In this document: positions 10,626 through 21,816 of the stretch, in pieces | Numbering within the stretch: the stretch's first letter is position 1 | How the letters are laid out: the number at the start of each line of letters is the position of its first letter | DNA from: Miscanthus floridulus | Taxonomy: Eukaryota; Streptophyta; Magnoliopsida; Poales; Poaceae | Length of the DNA stretch: 64,000 nt | NCBI RefSeq assembly: GCF_019320115.1 | Contig: NC_089581.1 | Location: 6,759,707-6,823,706, forward strand | Direction: 5' to 3' | Position numbers and translations under genes: made by a program | Notes under the pieces: generated by a model | The model's database searches: none | What the model saw: the letters and a program-made list of their open reading frames with translations, nothing else | What the model was told of the DNA's origin: nothing

Positions 10626-11413
10626 GAAGGAAATATATAATTTTGAATGGCAATGAAGGGATTGTTATAATTTTCAATGGCAATGAAGAATTTTCTCCAT
10701 CAAATTAGCAGCAGGCCGGAGTGGACTCGGGCACTCAGCAATCATGGTAGTCGACGAGATGATGATTCCAACATGAGACAAACTGAAATGCAGGTCCCTT
10801 TCGTCAGCAACAGCCAGGATCAGTAGAAAGTGTGGCTAGGTCAAAAGTGCTAGGAATGGGTCCCGTCTAATAACAAATTAGATCTAGGGCAGGTTAACTA
10901 TTTTGTCACAGTCCAAGATGCAGAGGCAAAAACTAGGAGCCAGTTTAAATCACCTAGAACTAAATTTTAGGTGGACTAAAGTATATATTTGGACTGAAGT
11001 TTAGGTGGCTAGAGTTTAGTCCAGTGCTATTTAGATATAACAAATAGTTTTCCTAGACAAAGACTCATATGCACCTCTTAGTCCATATTAGTTCATATTT
11101 ACCAATTAATGAACAAATTGCTAGTTGGTTAAAAACAAAAATTACTCCACATGTTTGGATATCTAGAACAAAAGTTTAGTCCATAGTATCAAACAAGCCG
11201 TAACATGTCAGTGTACAACATTAAGGTAGAAAATAAGGTTCATAGTCGCCTCACCCTAACCCTGATTGCCTTTTATATAATGACTGAAATACCGACTGTC
11301 TTTTCGTTTAGGACCATTTTACTAGCTCCTAAGACATACATGTACAGTTGCCTTGGCTACAGGTGATCTCATATTGAACTGTATTATTGGAACTGATTCT
11401 AGGATGTGACATA

Positions 11414-11711
11414 CTCCCTCAGTTCCAAATTATAAGTCGCTTTGATTTTTTTATCCATCTATTTTACTATGTATATAGACGTATTATTATATCTACTACT
11501 TATTCCGTTCCAAATTATAAGTTGCTTTGATTTTTTTGGTTCATCTATTTTGCTATTTATCTAGACATATTATTATATCCAGGTGCATTGCAAAATGGAT
11601 GTACCAAAAAAGTCAAAGCGACTTATAATTTAGAACGGAGGGAGTAGATGCATAGCAAAATGGATGTACCAAAAAAAAGTCAAAACAACTTATAATTTGA
11701 AACGGATAGAG
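11414..11711. mobile_element. Stowaway MITE (outer, interrupted)
   Basis: Begins CTCCCTCAGTTCC and ends GGATAGAG between TA dinucleotides (11412-11413 and 11712-11713). It has the Stowaway interior AAATTATAAGTCGCTTTGATT and its inverse. The body is split at a TA by a second Stowaway (11496-11644). Without it the element is about 147 bp. Confidence 0.85.
11496..11644. mobile_element. Stowaway MITE (inner, nested)
   Basis: Starts CTACTTATTCCGTTCC and ends GAACGGAGGGAG, flanked by the TA target duplication (11494-11495 and 11645-11646). The outer copy resumes exactly after the second TA (GATGCATAGCAAAATGGATG). The two copies are the same family and similar in sequence. Confidence 0.85.
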
Positions 11712-12099
11712 TACACATTATTGTTCAAGCACGGAAGCCTATTAGAGGATAGTCTCTAATGCAATCGACAGTCTAGAGATTAGAGACCCAAACACCAATA
11801 TACAACATGTTGACCAATAGACAAGGTCAGAGATTCTTAAGAACAAAGGGGCTCAGGTAGCATGCTGCTGATTTTGCACCTTTCACCAGACATCACCTAA
11901 CCTGGTTTCTTAACAAGGTGGCAAGCCAACCAACAAGTGATCCACATCTGACTGAGTGGCAACACCTAACAGAAACAATATACACCTAACATGAAGGTTG
12001 AGGTCGATATCACTGAATCCAATATAATAGGAACATAACAGCAAAAGGGGGTCTTAAAAAAAACAGCAAAAGGGAAATAGTAAGTACTAAGTTGCGTAC

Positions 12100-12171
12100 C
12101 TGCTCTTTTTTGCTTGGAGCAGATGATAGCCAACTCAATGGTGGTTGTGGATGATTTCCAGGGTCAACAAA
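12100..12171 (-). CDS. Isolated exon candidate, gene unknown
   Basis: A 72-bp minus-strand stretch lies between a good acceptor (GTGCTGCAG before 12171) and a good donor (GTACGC after 12100). It is open in phase 0 as 24 codons beginning FVDPGNHPQPPLSWLSSA and ending SKKEQ. I could not find convincing partner exons on either side, nor recognise the peptide. It could be a surviving exon of a dead gene, or chance. Confidence 0.25.
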
Positions 12172-12430
12172 CTGCAGCACGTTAGTAGTATAAGACAAGT
12201 GGGCAACTACTTTCGCCTGCGTGTCACAACAGCAAAAAAGGGAATCTGTTTTTTTGCCGATAAAAGGCAGGTATGAATAGTTTAGAAGTAAATGCATTTC
12301 TGGTAATTTGGCATGACATGTCATGGAATTAGATAGGTACACCAAGATGCAGCCAACATTGCCCCCCCTTCAATTGGTACCAAATATGCCCCATTGCATC
12401 ATGTCGGTGTAGATGGCCACCGGTTACAAT

Positions 12431-12559
12431 GGCCCTGTTCGCTTCTCTTATAATCCATACTTTTCAACTTGTTTTTTCAGCTGGAACAATGTTTTTCTCT
12501 CACAACCAATCAGCTGGAACAGTGTTTCGGCTTATTTTTTCAGCGAAGCGAACGGGGCC
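12431..12559. mobile_element. MITE, family B (GGCC..GTTCGCTT ends), copy 1
   Basis: Ends GGCCCTGTTCGCTT and AGCGAACGGGGCC are inverted repeats. The interior has the family blocks TTCAGCTGGAACA, ATGTTTTTCTCTCACAAC and AATCAGCTGGAACAGTG. 129 bp. Copies of the family also lie near 14.6, 15.8, 21.3, 32.6, 40.9 and 42.4 kb. Confidence 0.85.
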
Positions 12560-13085
12560 ATTAAGAAGGCAAAAAAATTAGCACAAAGGATAACTGTAGC
12601 CTGTTGGATAGCTGATTTTACAAAATGAAGGAGCACTGTGATTTCGTTAGACGGTTGTTTCTAGTTCCAAGTCACATAATGTATATACACAACATATCAC
12701 AAATAAATAATGTCAGATAGTACCATATGTGAAAATGCTTCAGAGTCGTGTGACATTTAAAGAAAAAAAAATGTGTATCCACTTTTCAGTTATTATAACT
12801 ATACCAAAATTGTACAGATATACATGCATTTTTGCTAAGAAGTTAGGAGATTAAAGAAGGGAACCTAAACTCCAAAAGACAAAAGAAAAACCTACTCTAT
12901 ACCATGTGGTGTGATATACCTCTCGAGCAAGTCAAAGATAGAACTCTCACCAATCCTCCTTTATATCAACAAAAAATCTGAAACTGAAACTTCTTTTATC
13001 CTGAGATGTATATGCCGCTCGTTCTATCTATAAAGAATTTCAGTTAAAAAACTTTTATGTCCATATGTATGCAGAAAATTTTTTC
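12560..13085. other. Non-coding stretch
   Basis: AT-rich DNA between a MITE and the b561 pseudogene. It would be the 3' flank of the pseudogene; I see no gene in it. Confidence 0.5.
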
Positions 13086-13825
13086 TCATCTTTTAAGTGG
13101 CTGAAGCGGTACTTCCATTGCTTCAGGTGACGAATTAGACTCTATTTTACTGACTACCCTGTCAGATTGCAAAAGATCGACTGTATCATCTTCCTCAGTG
13201 CTGCCAAGCACCCATTTTCCTGAAACACCATCAGCACCTGCTGTTCTTCGCTTAATCGCCATATACTCAAGGTAAGCGGCTACCAAAGTAACGCTTATAA
13301 CCCATAAGATCAGCCCACATGTAAGTCTCTTGATGGTCTTACTGCCATATCTGTGCCCAAGATGCTGCAAGCCACTAAAGAGCGCCACGGTACCAGCAAC
13401 TGCAGCAGACCTCCCGGTCAGAACATGCAGATATTCCCAAACCACTCTGTTCCCAGGCGGAGACTATCCATTTTCTCTGTTCTATGCGGTCGAAGATAGG
13501 CATTTATTGGCTGCATAGATGCGAATGTCAATGCTACTGCGCCAATTCGAGCATGTCTGGATTTAAAAGAAAAACCTCGGAGCTCAGCGACTGCAAACAG
13601 ATCGAACACCCAAGAACATGACAGCTATGCTTGAGTACTGCAGATAGGTGTGAGCTTGGAACTAGACCTCGCCTTTCAGATGTTTCAGGTATCTCGCAGC
13701 CATGATTCCCCCTGGCAGCAGAATAGTCCATGCCACAAACATCATAAACCCATGAACAGCAAGCACCGGGCGTAGGTCCTCCACTGCTTCAGCCAAGCCG
13801 CTCAGCAAAAGAATCCTGATAGGAC
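13086..13825 (-). pseudogene. Cytochrome b561/DOMON (At5g54830-like) protein, 5'-truncated pseudogene
   Basis: Minus-strand pieces in three frames join into the C-terminal b561 region of a plant DOMON/cytochrome b561 protein. They run from about 13825: LSGLAEAVEDLRPVLAVHGF and WTILLPGGIMAARYLKHLKG, then YLQYSSIAVMFLGV, FAVAELRGFSF, NAYLRPHRTEK and VVWEYLHVLTGRSAAVAG, to a tail ending PLQPLKR. Family knowledge: these proteins have transmembrane helices with haem-binding histidines and move electrons across membranes. Lesions are a TAG stop at 13662-13664 where family members have Trp, an apparent 4-bp insertion near 13600, and a 1-bp loss near 13452. The DOMON/DM13 N-terminal part is absent. 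No introns are seen within the fragment. It is most likely a truncated duplicate of a functional gene elsewhere. Confidence 0.75.
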
Positions 13826-14611
13826 GATATTAACACCTTCATGCAGGGGAAAGGTGGAGTGCAAGAACATAATCGACCCGACGACTCATCTAAAGGTCAT
13901 CTGGGCCATGGGTGCTCAATGGTCACCTGGCCCCTTAAGTTTGAAGAACATGCACTTGGACACAAGCAAATTTGTTTTATTTTTGGGGTGCAAGTACATG
14001 TATTTTGATGAGAAATGTGTAGAGTGCGACTGTGTGGGCCCGTGAGCCATGTATGCACATCCCCTTTTTCTTGCACCTACTTCACTAGCTAGAACTAAAG
14101 CAATAACAAATAAAGATAGGGAAACACTTCTTAATTTTAAAGTGGAGTAGCTAGCACACTAACACCAGGGGTACAAACTTGGTTGTTCATGGAGAATAGG
14201 GGTCCCATGCATCTCAGGTTCTCAATAAATTAGTCGCCTAGCTAGAGCCAGCTACCATATATACTTGCATTGCCCTGGTAGGTGTTGCTCTGCTGCTGCT
14301 CTTCAGTTTCCAGTTCTCTGACAGAGTGTTATACTATGATTATGTAGACTCAGATTTGAAAGTACTTACTTCTCTACTAGTAGAGTCAAAGGTGAATGTA
14401 CTTGGAGATTATTTTGTGAGTTGGGGTAACCAATAGGTGGAGTTTGACCTAAGCTTACTTTTCTTCCCTAATTAACCTTTTGCTAACATGATAGTATACC
14501 AATTGGAGGGTGGGAACTACCGTTCATAAGTTAGTTCCAAAAATGGAGAAGCTAGCAAGTAATCAAGACCTCCTCCTAGCTAGAGATATCTCTTCCTAGC
14601 TCTTGAACTTA

Positions 14612-14710
14612 TCAGCCCGGTTTATCCGCCATGGTACAATGTTTTTCTCTCACAACAAATAGCATTAGCCGGCTTATCAGCCGCAAAAACCATCAGCCGA
14701 ACAGCCCGAT
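14612..14710. mobile_element. MITE, family B, copy 2 (divergent)
   Basis: CAGCCCGGTTTATCCGCC, ACAATGTTTTTCTCTCACAA and GCCGGCTTATCAGCCG are typical; the right end is CCGAACAGCCCG. About 100 bp, with imperfect terminal inverted repeats. Confidence 0.6.
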
Positions 14711-14760
14711 AGCAGCCTCTGTGCTTTGCTACTGCTACAAGGTTGTTACCTTACCTGTAG

Positions 14761-14874
14761 ACATATAGCTAGCTAGTGATCAGTGACTACAAAACGCAAG
14801 CAAGCCTTCAGATGATCACTTGGCGATCGACACACCATGTTAGTCATATAGCTAGCTAGTGATCAGTGACTACC
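14761..14874 (+). repeat. Direct repeat, 29 bp, two copies
   Basis: CATATAGCTAGCTAGTGATC plus AGTGACTAC occurs at about 14762-14790 and again at about 14846-14874, 84 bp apart. The spacing and identity suggest a small recent duplication. Confidence 0.75.
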
Positions 14875-15783
14875 ATATATACTTGCATAGAAGCATGCAT
14901 CATGATGTCGTCCATTCGAGCTGGTTGCCACTTTGCTTTCTGACCCTGCTGGCAGTTTTGGCGTGTTACGTATATACCATCATGCATGCCCATGCAAAAC
15001 GCATGGCTTTATTTGCATTGCCAGGAAATCTTTGTGCAGCTGGGGATCGCAGATAATGGTATCCAGAAAAAGTTAAGGGCAGGAGAATACTCTTTGGTGT
15101 GCTGATGATGGCAGCAAGATTGCGGCCGGGCTGGTATACAGCATGTCCCTTTTAGTTTATATTATTTGGCATATATATAAATAAAATCCTTCATCAGATA
15201 GAGAAATGATTGGTTGTGGGTAGTAGATATGGGCATTATAAATTCACAACAGGCGATCCTTTCTGATTTCTCCAGGGCAGAGAAGAACCCAACAAAACCA
15301 CACGTACTACCATGAGATTAATAATTTACTTATTTGTTTACATAAAAAATCAAACTTAGCTTGCAGCTAATTTGTCAGTCTAAAGGCAAAATAGTACAAG
15401 AATTCCGCGTGAACATTTTAATCAGTTATGTTTTTTTATTATTTTATTGTCGTCTGGTGGGGGCATTCTGTTTGAAGCAAAATAAGGTTTGCTTGCTCCC
15501 GGTTTGGTGGCAATGATCGCAGGAAAAGGCAAAAGCGATCAAAAGGGCCGGCTTTACAGGAAAAAGCCTATCTATCAGTCCAGGATAAAAAGTCAGTCGC
15601 GCTAATGATGGCTTTGTTATGATCACTGACGGTGCACTTCCAGTAGTACCGCTGTGTAATATGAGCCTGTAAGGAGCGCGCCAGATGTAGGAAATCAAAG
15701 AGTGCGATCCTTTTCTTTTCTTTTCTTTTCTTTGGAAGATGGCAACTCAGCTGCTTAACTAGATGTCTGGATCCATGGAAATC

Positions 15784-15892
15784 GTCCTGTTTGCTTGCCG
15801 TACTTTTTCAGTCAACGGACAGTATTTTTCTTTCACAATAAATCAACCAATAGTACTTTCAGTCATGGCTTATCAACCAAACGAACAGCACA
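15784..15892. mobile_element. MITE, family B, copy 3
   Basis: The left end GTCCTGTTTGCTTGCCG and right end ACCAAACGAACAGCA are inverted; the middle has CAGTATTTTTCTTTCACAAT. About 109 bp. Confidence 0.65.
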
Positions 15893-18800
15893 AATATCTC
15901 AAGGATCATGCATGGTTACACGAGCACTGTGATGCTCTCTATTGTCATAGCATGCATGTCCGAGGACTTTCACTGAAACGTGAGAAAGCCTTTCAGACAC
16001 ATGTACAGCAAGCGTGAATCGTCCCAAAATTAGTCCTAGGAAAACTGGAAGAGTGTTATTTTAACCTGTGGACTGGTTAGGTGGAGGCCATCATCTACAA
16101 TAAAAATGTCATTTTTATCCCACTGATCTGTCTTGAATTCTGAAAAAGTGTCACTCTGACTAGTCACATTGTGTGTGGATGCTCCAAAATACCATGTCAA
16201 GTAGGAAAGAAAAAATAAAAGAGGTGACAAATGAAAAAGATTTTAAATTTAGGTGTCAAATAGAAAAACATGTCAACAAATAGGAAATTTTCTCGTACCT
16301 AAACTAGCCATCTCATCTGGAAGCTTTTGTTTTGTAATTTTGGGTAAAGTGACTACTGAACTCCTCACTCACACCTCAGCGCTAGCGGTCGTCAGTCAGG
16401 CAGTCAGCACTCAGCAGCAGCATGACTGCCCAGTCGTCCAGTACCAGTCCCAACTCCCAACCCTGACGCGGAGCCACCATGCTACGGCAACGCTAGCTGT
16501 CCCTACGCCGCGGCCACGGCCGGCCGCCACTCACCCTATCTATCACGCCCACGGCGTGGGAAGTCTGAACTGAACTCATCGTGCCGCCACACCACAGTGC
16601 ACACAGCACAGCACAGCACAGTTCTGAGCATGCAGCAGGGGCACTGCACTGCCGCTTCGTTTTGCTTCTTCTGCACTTATCCCTAGTCACACACACACAA
16701 ACACACACACACACACTCACGCTCGCCTTTGCTTCGATTGCAGCCAGCCAGCTCCACTCCTGGTCTCCTGCGCACGGACGACAGTCCAAGAACACCCGGC
16801 TCGATCAGGGGACAGGGAAATCAAAATGCTTTTTGCTCCATGTCATCTCCTGCTGCATTACCCACTCGTGCTGCTGGCTCCATGCGAGTGGTCGAGTTGG
16901 TTTGCAGAGCGTACTACTCCCTACTCCCTACCTGTACATGCCTGCCCTGCCAACAGCAGGAGGTCTATTGCACGTAGCGTCGCCTTTCGGCTGCGCTCGT
17001 CGTCGTCGTTGGTTGAATGCTTGCTTGGTCAGCAGCTAGCCGGCCAGCCGGCCGGTCTCCGCTTTCCCCAGCCGCCTCCCATTTCCATCCCATCCCCTGA
17101 TCCCCTCCTCGTCACTACTCCTACCACCGTCGCGTCACCGTCACCTCGGTCTGCGCGCGTGCACGCACTCCATGCCTCGTTTCGTCAGTCGCCATGGATG
17201 AGGACGAGGAAGAATTGGGGATGCACGCCGTGCGCGTGCAATGCCTCGCCGCGCCTCTCCGGTCGCGTCCAACAGCAACGTGACGATTAGCAATTGGGAG
17301 AGATTGTTGCCGCTTGTATTGCAGCCTCGACGCGAGCAGTCCACCCGGATTCGACTTTCGGCTCTCTCGTATACGGTATACGCATGCAGATCCTACAACC
17401 TCATCATGGCGTGCTGCGTGCGTGAGCAGTAGTCCGCGTAGAGGAGCCTGGACCGGCGCCTCCGTCCTGCTGATACGGTGATACCCATCGATTAGCTAGG
17501 TGACCAGGCCAGATCCTCGTACATGCATGTAACCGATCCCAAATCTTCATGCTGATACCATCATAAATGTTCCACGTTTACGGTGATACCCATCGATTAG
17601 CAATTGGGAATGTAAATGTTCGAATCGGGAACGTGGACGTTCACGGATCGGAACGACATTACGGGAACAAGGAACGTGGCCATGTTCCACGTTTTCGGTT
17701 GATAATGGTTCAACGATATATGATAAGCTACGATATCTTCCTAGATGTGTTTGTGTATGCTATGTGTAGGTGGCGGTGTTTGGGTGTGATTGGTTGAGGT
17801 TCGTTGCAGAAAGTCCAAGTCGTTGGTCGTTTTTGTGGCAATGCAAGCTCAGCAACGATGACAACGACCGACTCTATCATGGATCTTTGTTGGGCGATAT
17901 GAGTTGGTGTGATGATCTGAGGTTATTGTCCGAGCTGCCGTGCTACGTTTTTTCACCGGTTTCTTTCTAATAAACCGTACAGTCATAAGGTTTTAGGGCT
18001 CAGTTTCTCTCATAATCCGGGTTAATTAATTGAATAGCAGGAGAAGTTCCATGCCCTTTCTGAAGAAGAACGCTATATCGCACTGCACGCACGCGTTGGC
18101 GTGGCAGGGCAGGTCACGGTATATATAGAGCATGTAGGAGGGGTTTGCTAGCAAACATTTCACATGTGAAAAGCTTGTTGCGCCATGGAGAGCGGTGTGA
18201 CCAATCTTGCATTCTTACAAAATCATATCCTTTCCATCCGGCTTGTTGTTGCGCTCGATTCGGCAAACATTTCGCATTTCACATGAGATTGCATTCCTAA
18301 ATAAAACTAAACCGAGCACAGTCGACTTCTTCATGGCTTGATGCGATGGACCAACTGAATTCGTTGATCGTATAGTCGAGCGGAGCCGCCCGAACGAGTA
18401 ATCATCCCATGCACCCGTCGTTAGACGACAGAGCTGCTTTAATTTCCCGTCGACCGATCTCCGCGATGGCGGTTTAAGCAAAGTTAGCATCAGTCGGTCG
18501 AATCTCGAATGGAAAGGGAGCCGGGGCTCCCGGCTACGCGGACGATGGATGGATGATCGGGACAGGCACACGTGGGGACCGCCATGGCTGCGGTCGACCG
18601 GCAACTAACCCTTTTCCTGCAGGCGCATGGCGCATGGCTCCAGGCGCACGCCTCGCGCCGCGCCTAGATTTGTCTTGCTCCCGCGGACTCGGGCGACGCC
18701 CCGGGGGATTCCTGCCTGCCTGGCCCCTTCGACCAAGGCTCCTGCACGAACCACCGCCGACTGGCAGGGCCGGCCGGCGGCGCTGGAGTTGCACACCCGG

Positions 18801-18897
18801 GCAGTCGGTGCAGGAAGGAACGTCACACTGAAACCTGGGCGCATCTCCACGGTTTTCTGACCATCTTTACGCGCCTCTTTCCCTGGAAATGAAATGA

Positions 18898-19133
18898 GGC
18901 TGTGTTTAGTTCGCGAATTTTGGGAGTTTGGTTATTGTAGCACTTTTGTTTTTATTTATCAATTATTATTTAATCATGGACTAATTAGATTTAAAACGTT
19001 CGTCTCGTAATTTCCAACCAAACTGTGCAATTAGTTTTTTTTTCTATATTTAATGCTCCATGCACGTATCGCAAAACTCGATGTAATAGCTACTGTAACA
19101 CTTTTTGGGAAAGTTTTTAGGAACTAAACAAGC
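18898..19133. mobile_element. MITE, family A, copy 2
   Basis: GGCTGTGTTTAGTTCG at the left, GAACTAAACAAGCT at the right. The interior holds GACTAATTAGATTTAAAACG, TTCGTCTCGTAATTTCC and AATGCTCCATGCACG. About 236 bp. Confidence 0.8.
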
Positions 19134-19211
19134 TCCTGCCAGTACAAACGATAGACAGGCACAGCATTCATTGCTCGCGCAACAGACCGCAGCTGCTCCT
19201 GCTCGGGCGCG

Positions 19212-19438
19212 GCTTTGGGTAGCGTTTAGTTTCCAAAAATTTTCGATTTCCCGTCACATCGAATCTTTAGACGCATGTATAAAGCATTAAATATAACTAA
19301 AAAATAAAACTAATTACACAGTTTAGACGAAATTCACGAGACGAATCTTTTAAGCCTAATTAGACTATGATTAGACACTAATTATCAAATAATAATAAAA
19401 TGCTACAGTATCAAAAATTTCGCAACTAAACAAGCCTT
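19212..19438. mobile_element. MITE, family A, copy 3
   Basis: AGCGTTTAGTTTCCAAAAAT at the left and GCAACTAAACAAGCC at the right; CCCGTCACATCGAATCTTTA and AAGCCTAATTAGACTATGAT inside. Opposite orientation to copy 2 and only about 80 bp away from it. Confidence 0.8.
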
Positions 19439-19873
19439 GGTGTGCCCCGCATTGAAGGAGCAGCGCTGTCAGTTCGTTGAGCCGCCCCGCCAGCGCCAGC
19501 CGCCAGACCAGTTGTTGGATTTCTTCATTTCATCAGCTCAGCTCAGGCTATTCTTTTTGCTCAAAAAAAGAAAAAAAAAAAGCTCAGCTCAGGCTATTCA
19601 GCCTCATCAGCTGCTGAAGCCTCAAGGGAAGTAGGGAACGGGAGAGCGTAACCCCGACGGGAACCGGACGGAGCCCGCCCAGGGATGCCCTAGCGTAGAG
19701 TGCTAGTACTGCATGCTCCGCCACGCCATTGCCAGTCGTCCAGTCCCTTTTATTTATTTATTTTTGGAACCGCCATTACCAGTCTGTCACCTCATCACTC
19801 ACTCGCCAGTTACAGTACTACGCCGCAGTGGACCGCCGCCGGCGCTGTAGCACTAGCACGCACCGCCAATATC
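19439..19873. other. Spacer between MITEs
   Basis: About 430 bp with no supported gene. CAGCTCAGCTCAGGCTATTC occurs twice (near 19536 and 19582) around a short A-rich run. Confidence 0.5.
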
Positions 19874-20094
19874 AGGCCCTGTTTGATTCCAAAAAATTTC
19901 AAAATGTTACATCGAATCTTGCGGCATATGCATGAAGTACTAAATGTAGACGAAAAAAAACTAATTACACAGTCGGGTGAGAAATTACGAGACGAAACAT
20001 TCAAACCTAATTAGTCTATAACTAAACACTAATTGTCAAATTAAAAAAAGTGCTACAGTAACAAAACCAAAAAATTTCGCATCCAAACGCGCCC
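19874..20094. mobile_element. MITE, family A, copy 4
   Basis: GGCCCTGTTTGATTCC at the left, inverted as GGGCGCGTTTGGATGC at the right. The interior has ACATCGAATCTTGCGGC, ACTAATTACACAGTC and AGTGCTACAGTAACA. About 221 bp. Confidence 0.75.
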
Positions 20095-20224
20095 TCAGTC
20101 TCCGCCTGTGTCTCACTCACTCAGCTAGGGTCCGGGTCCTGCTCCTGCCTGGCCTGGTCCTGTCTCACTCAACGCCAGAAGAAGATTCGTAACGACACTG
20201 TCGACGGAAGGGGGGAAATACAAA

Positions 20225-20295
20225 TGGGCTTCATATGGGCCGTAATGGACGATGGGCCTTTAATTGAACCGGACCAGCAGCCTACGCCTATGGGC
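20225..20295. promoter_or_regulatory. Cluster of four TGGGCC/TGGGCT (site II-like) motifs without a gene
   Basis: TGGGCT at 20225, TGGGCC at 20236, TGGGCC at 20253 and TGGGCT at 20290, all within 71 bp. In plants such clusters often mark promoters of translation and mitochondrial genes. No supported reading frame lies on either side, so this may be a leftover promoter or chance. Confidence 0.3.
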
Positions 20296-20628
20296 TTGCA
20301 CACATGCAACTGTAAGGTCCAGCGAGAGGAGACCCGGAATGGACAGTCAAGGACAGAGACACGCACGGGTGAGGTGAATGCAAATGAAATGACTGTAAAA
20401 AAAATCCCAGCGGTGAATGGGCCCGTGGTCGAGTGATACAACAGTCTAGTGAGACTGCTCACCAAGTCCAGACTCTGTGCCGCACCTATTTTTTAGATTT
20501 TTTTTTCAAAAAATGCAGGGTACACTTACACTTACGCATTCGGACGCGCAATGGAGGCCAAAGAGCTTCTCAATATCTTCTTTACATGTGTATGGACGCG
20601 CACCTGTGTATGTGCGTGTGGTGTAAGT

Positions 20629-20896
20629 AGGGATGAAAACGGATCGGATACGGACGGATATCACCGATATTACATTTGTTTTCATATTTCTGTCCGGATT
20701 CGGATTCGAATACGGATAGTGTCAACTATGTCGGATATGATACGATTGGATATCGACATCATAAATATGCGATTTGAGTATTCGGATACGGATACGGTAT
20801 CGAATGTTGAATATCCGGACTCGGATACGGACAGATCTCAACTCCTCTAAACGGATTCGGTTTCGAATACGGTCGGAAAATATCCGTACCGTTTTC
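20629..20896. mobile_element. hAT-like MITE with 8-bp target duplication
   Basis: Starts AGGGATGAAAACGG; the right end CCGTTTTC is its inverse but shorter. Flanks are an exact GTGTAAGT at 20621-20628 and 20897-20904. The interior is built of CGGATACGG-like repeats (GGATTCGGATTCGAATACGG and similar), the known composition of this common grass MITE type. 268 bp. Confidence 0.7.
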
Positions 20897-20904
20897 GTGT
20901 AAGT

Positions 20905-21628
20905 GTGGATTGTATACGTCTGTACCGATAAAAAAAATCCAAGCGGCTATTCATCAGTTATTTTCGTTTTCACATTTGCCAGCTGTGTCGGGCCCACCTC
21001 CATGGACGGGTCCCAGCCATTGCTGTCGCGGAGCACTGTTCCAACATGGCTTTGCCTTCTCGCTTGTTCTCCTTATCGTCTGGCGGCAGCCGGCAGGGCA
21101 GGTGGATGCAAGTTTTTTTTTAATCACTCCTGTTTTTCTTTTTGACGTGTCGCCCTTCACAAGTCACATCCTTGGACGATTACCCTGACGTCTTTCTCTG
21201 ATTTTTTCGACGGGGTTATTGGATCGAGTCATCGAGCGATGAGAAGAAGATCACTGTCGATCGGTGCCGTGAGGTGTGCTAACCGACAGGCCAACGGTCT
21301 ATCAGGGCGAGCAGGTTCAGACATCCCGTGATTTTTCTCTTATGAGCTATGTAAACCGTATTTTTCTCTTCTAATAAATCAGTTTTAGTTGGCTTATCAG
21401 TTGTAGAACGGTTCGTGAACACTCTCGGTCACGCACTGACAAAAACCCTCAAGCCCTCCAACGAAAATCTGCCTCTGATATCTGTTTATATATATAACAA
21501 TCTTACGAGTTGATGTTGATCTATACAGGTTTAGTAGTAGGAATATGAAATGCATGATACTAGAGTAGAGAATAGTACTGTACACCCTAGGGTCCCTGGC
21601 CAATATGAACAATTTACAAATAATATTA
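20905..21628. other. Intergenic DNA
   Basis: No supported gene. A divergent partial copy of MITE family B lies near 21325-21415 (CCGTATTTTTCTCTTCTAAT, then GGCTTATCAGTTG). Confidence 0.45.
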
Positions 21629-21774
21629 TTCCCTCCATTCCAAATTATAAGTCATTTTAATTTGGTTAATTCATCAATTTTGCTATGTATCTAGATATAA
21701 TATTATATCTAGATGCATAGCAAAATAAATGTATAAATAAAGATAACGTGACTTATAATTTAGAACGGAACGAG
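21629..21774. mobile_element. Stowaway MITE
   Basis: Starts TTCCCTCCATTCC and ends GAACGGAACGAG between TA duplications (21627-21628 and 21775-21776), with AAATTATAAGTCATTTTAAT and its inverse inside. 146 bp, about 40 bp beyond the stop codon of the DUF6821 gene, so it may lie in its 3' UTR. Confidence 0.85.
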
Positions 21775-21816
21775 TAGATCTATCTAATGATGCGTGAAAT
21801 TCCAAGTTTTGGCAGA

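Larger units (their letters stand above)
10626..12099. other. Non-coding stretch with MITEs
   Basis: No supported gene. A possible Tourist-like remnant spans about 10935-11200 (TTTAGTCC motifs at both ends, ending AAACAAGCC). The nested Stowaway pair at 11414-11711 is listed separately. Confidence 0.5.
13826..18897. other. Intergenic DNA without a supported gene
   Basis: Contains MITE family B copies (14612-14710, 15784-15892), a 29-bp direct repeat near 14.8 kb, a short CA microsatellite (16689-16717), and CpG-rich blocks at 16.4-17.4 and 18.5-18.85 kb that create long spurious frames. ACGGTGATACCCATCGATTA occurs twice (about 17475 and 17580). A TATATATAG followed by short ATG frames near 18.12-18.3 kb did not lead to a protein I could support. 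Confidence 0.5.

Noticed and set aside
17194..17283. Short frame MDEDEEELGMHAV with a good start context
   Set aside because: 29 codons, no downstream exon recognised, no family match.
18605..18860. Overlapping GC-rich frames on both strands
   Set aside because: Composition-driven; no motifs or splice partners.
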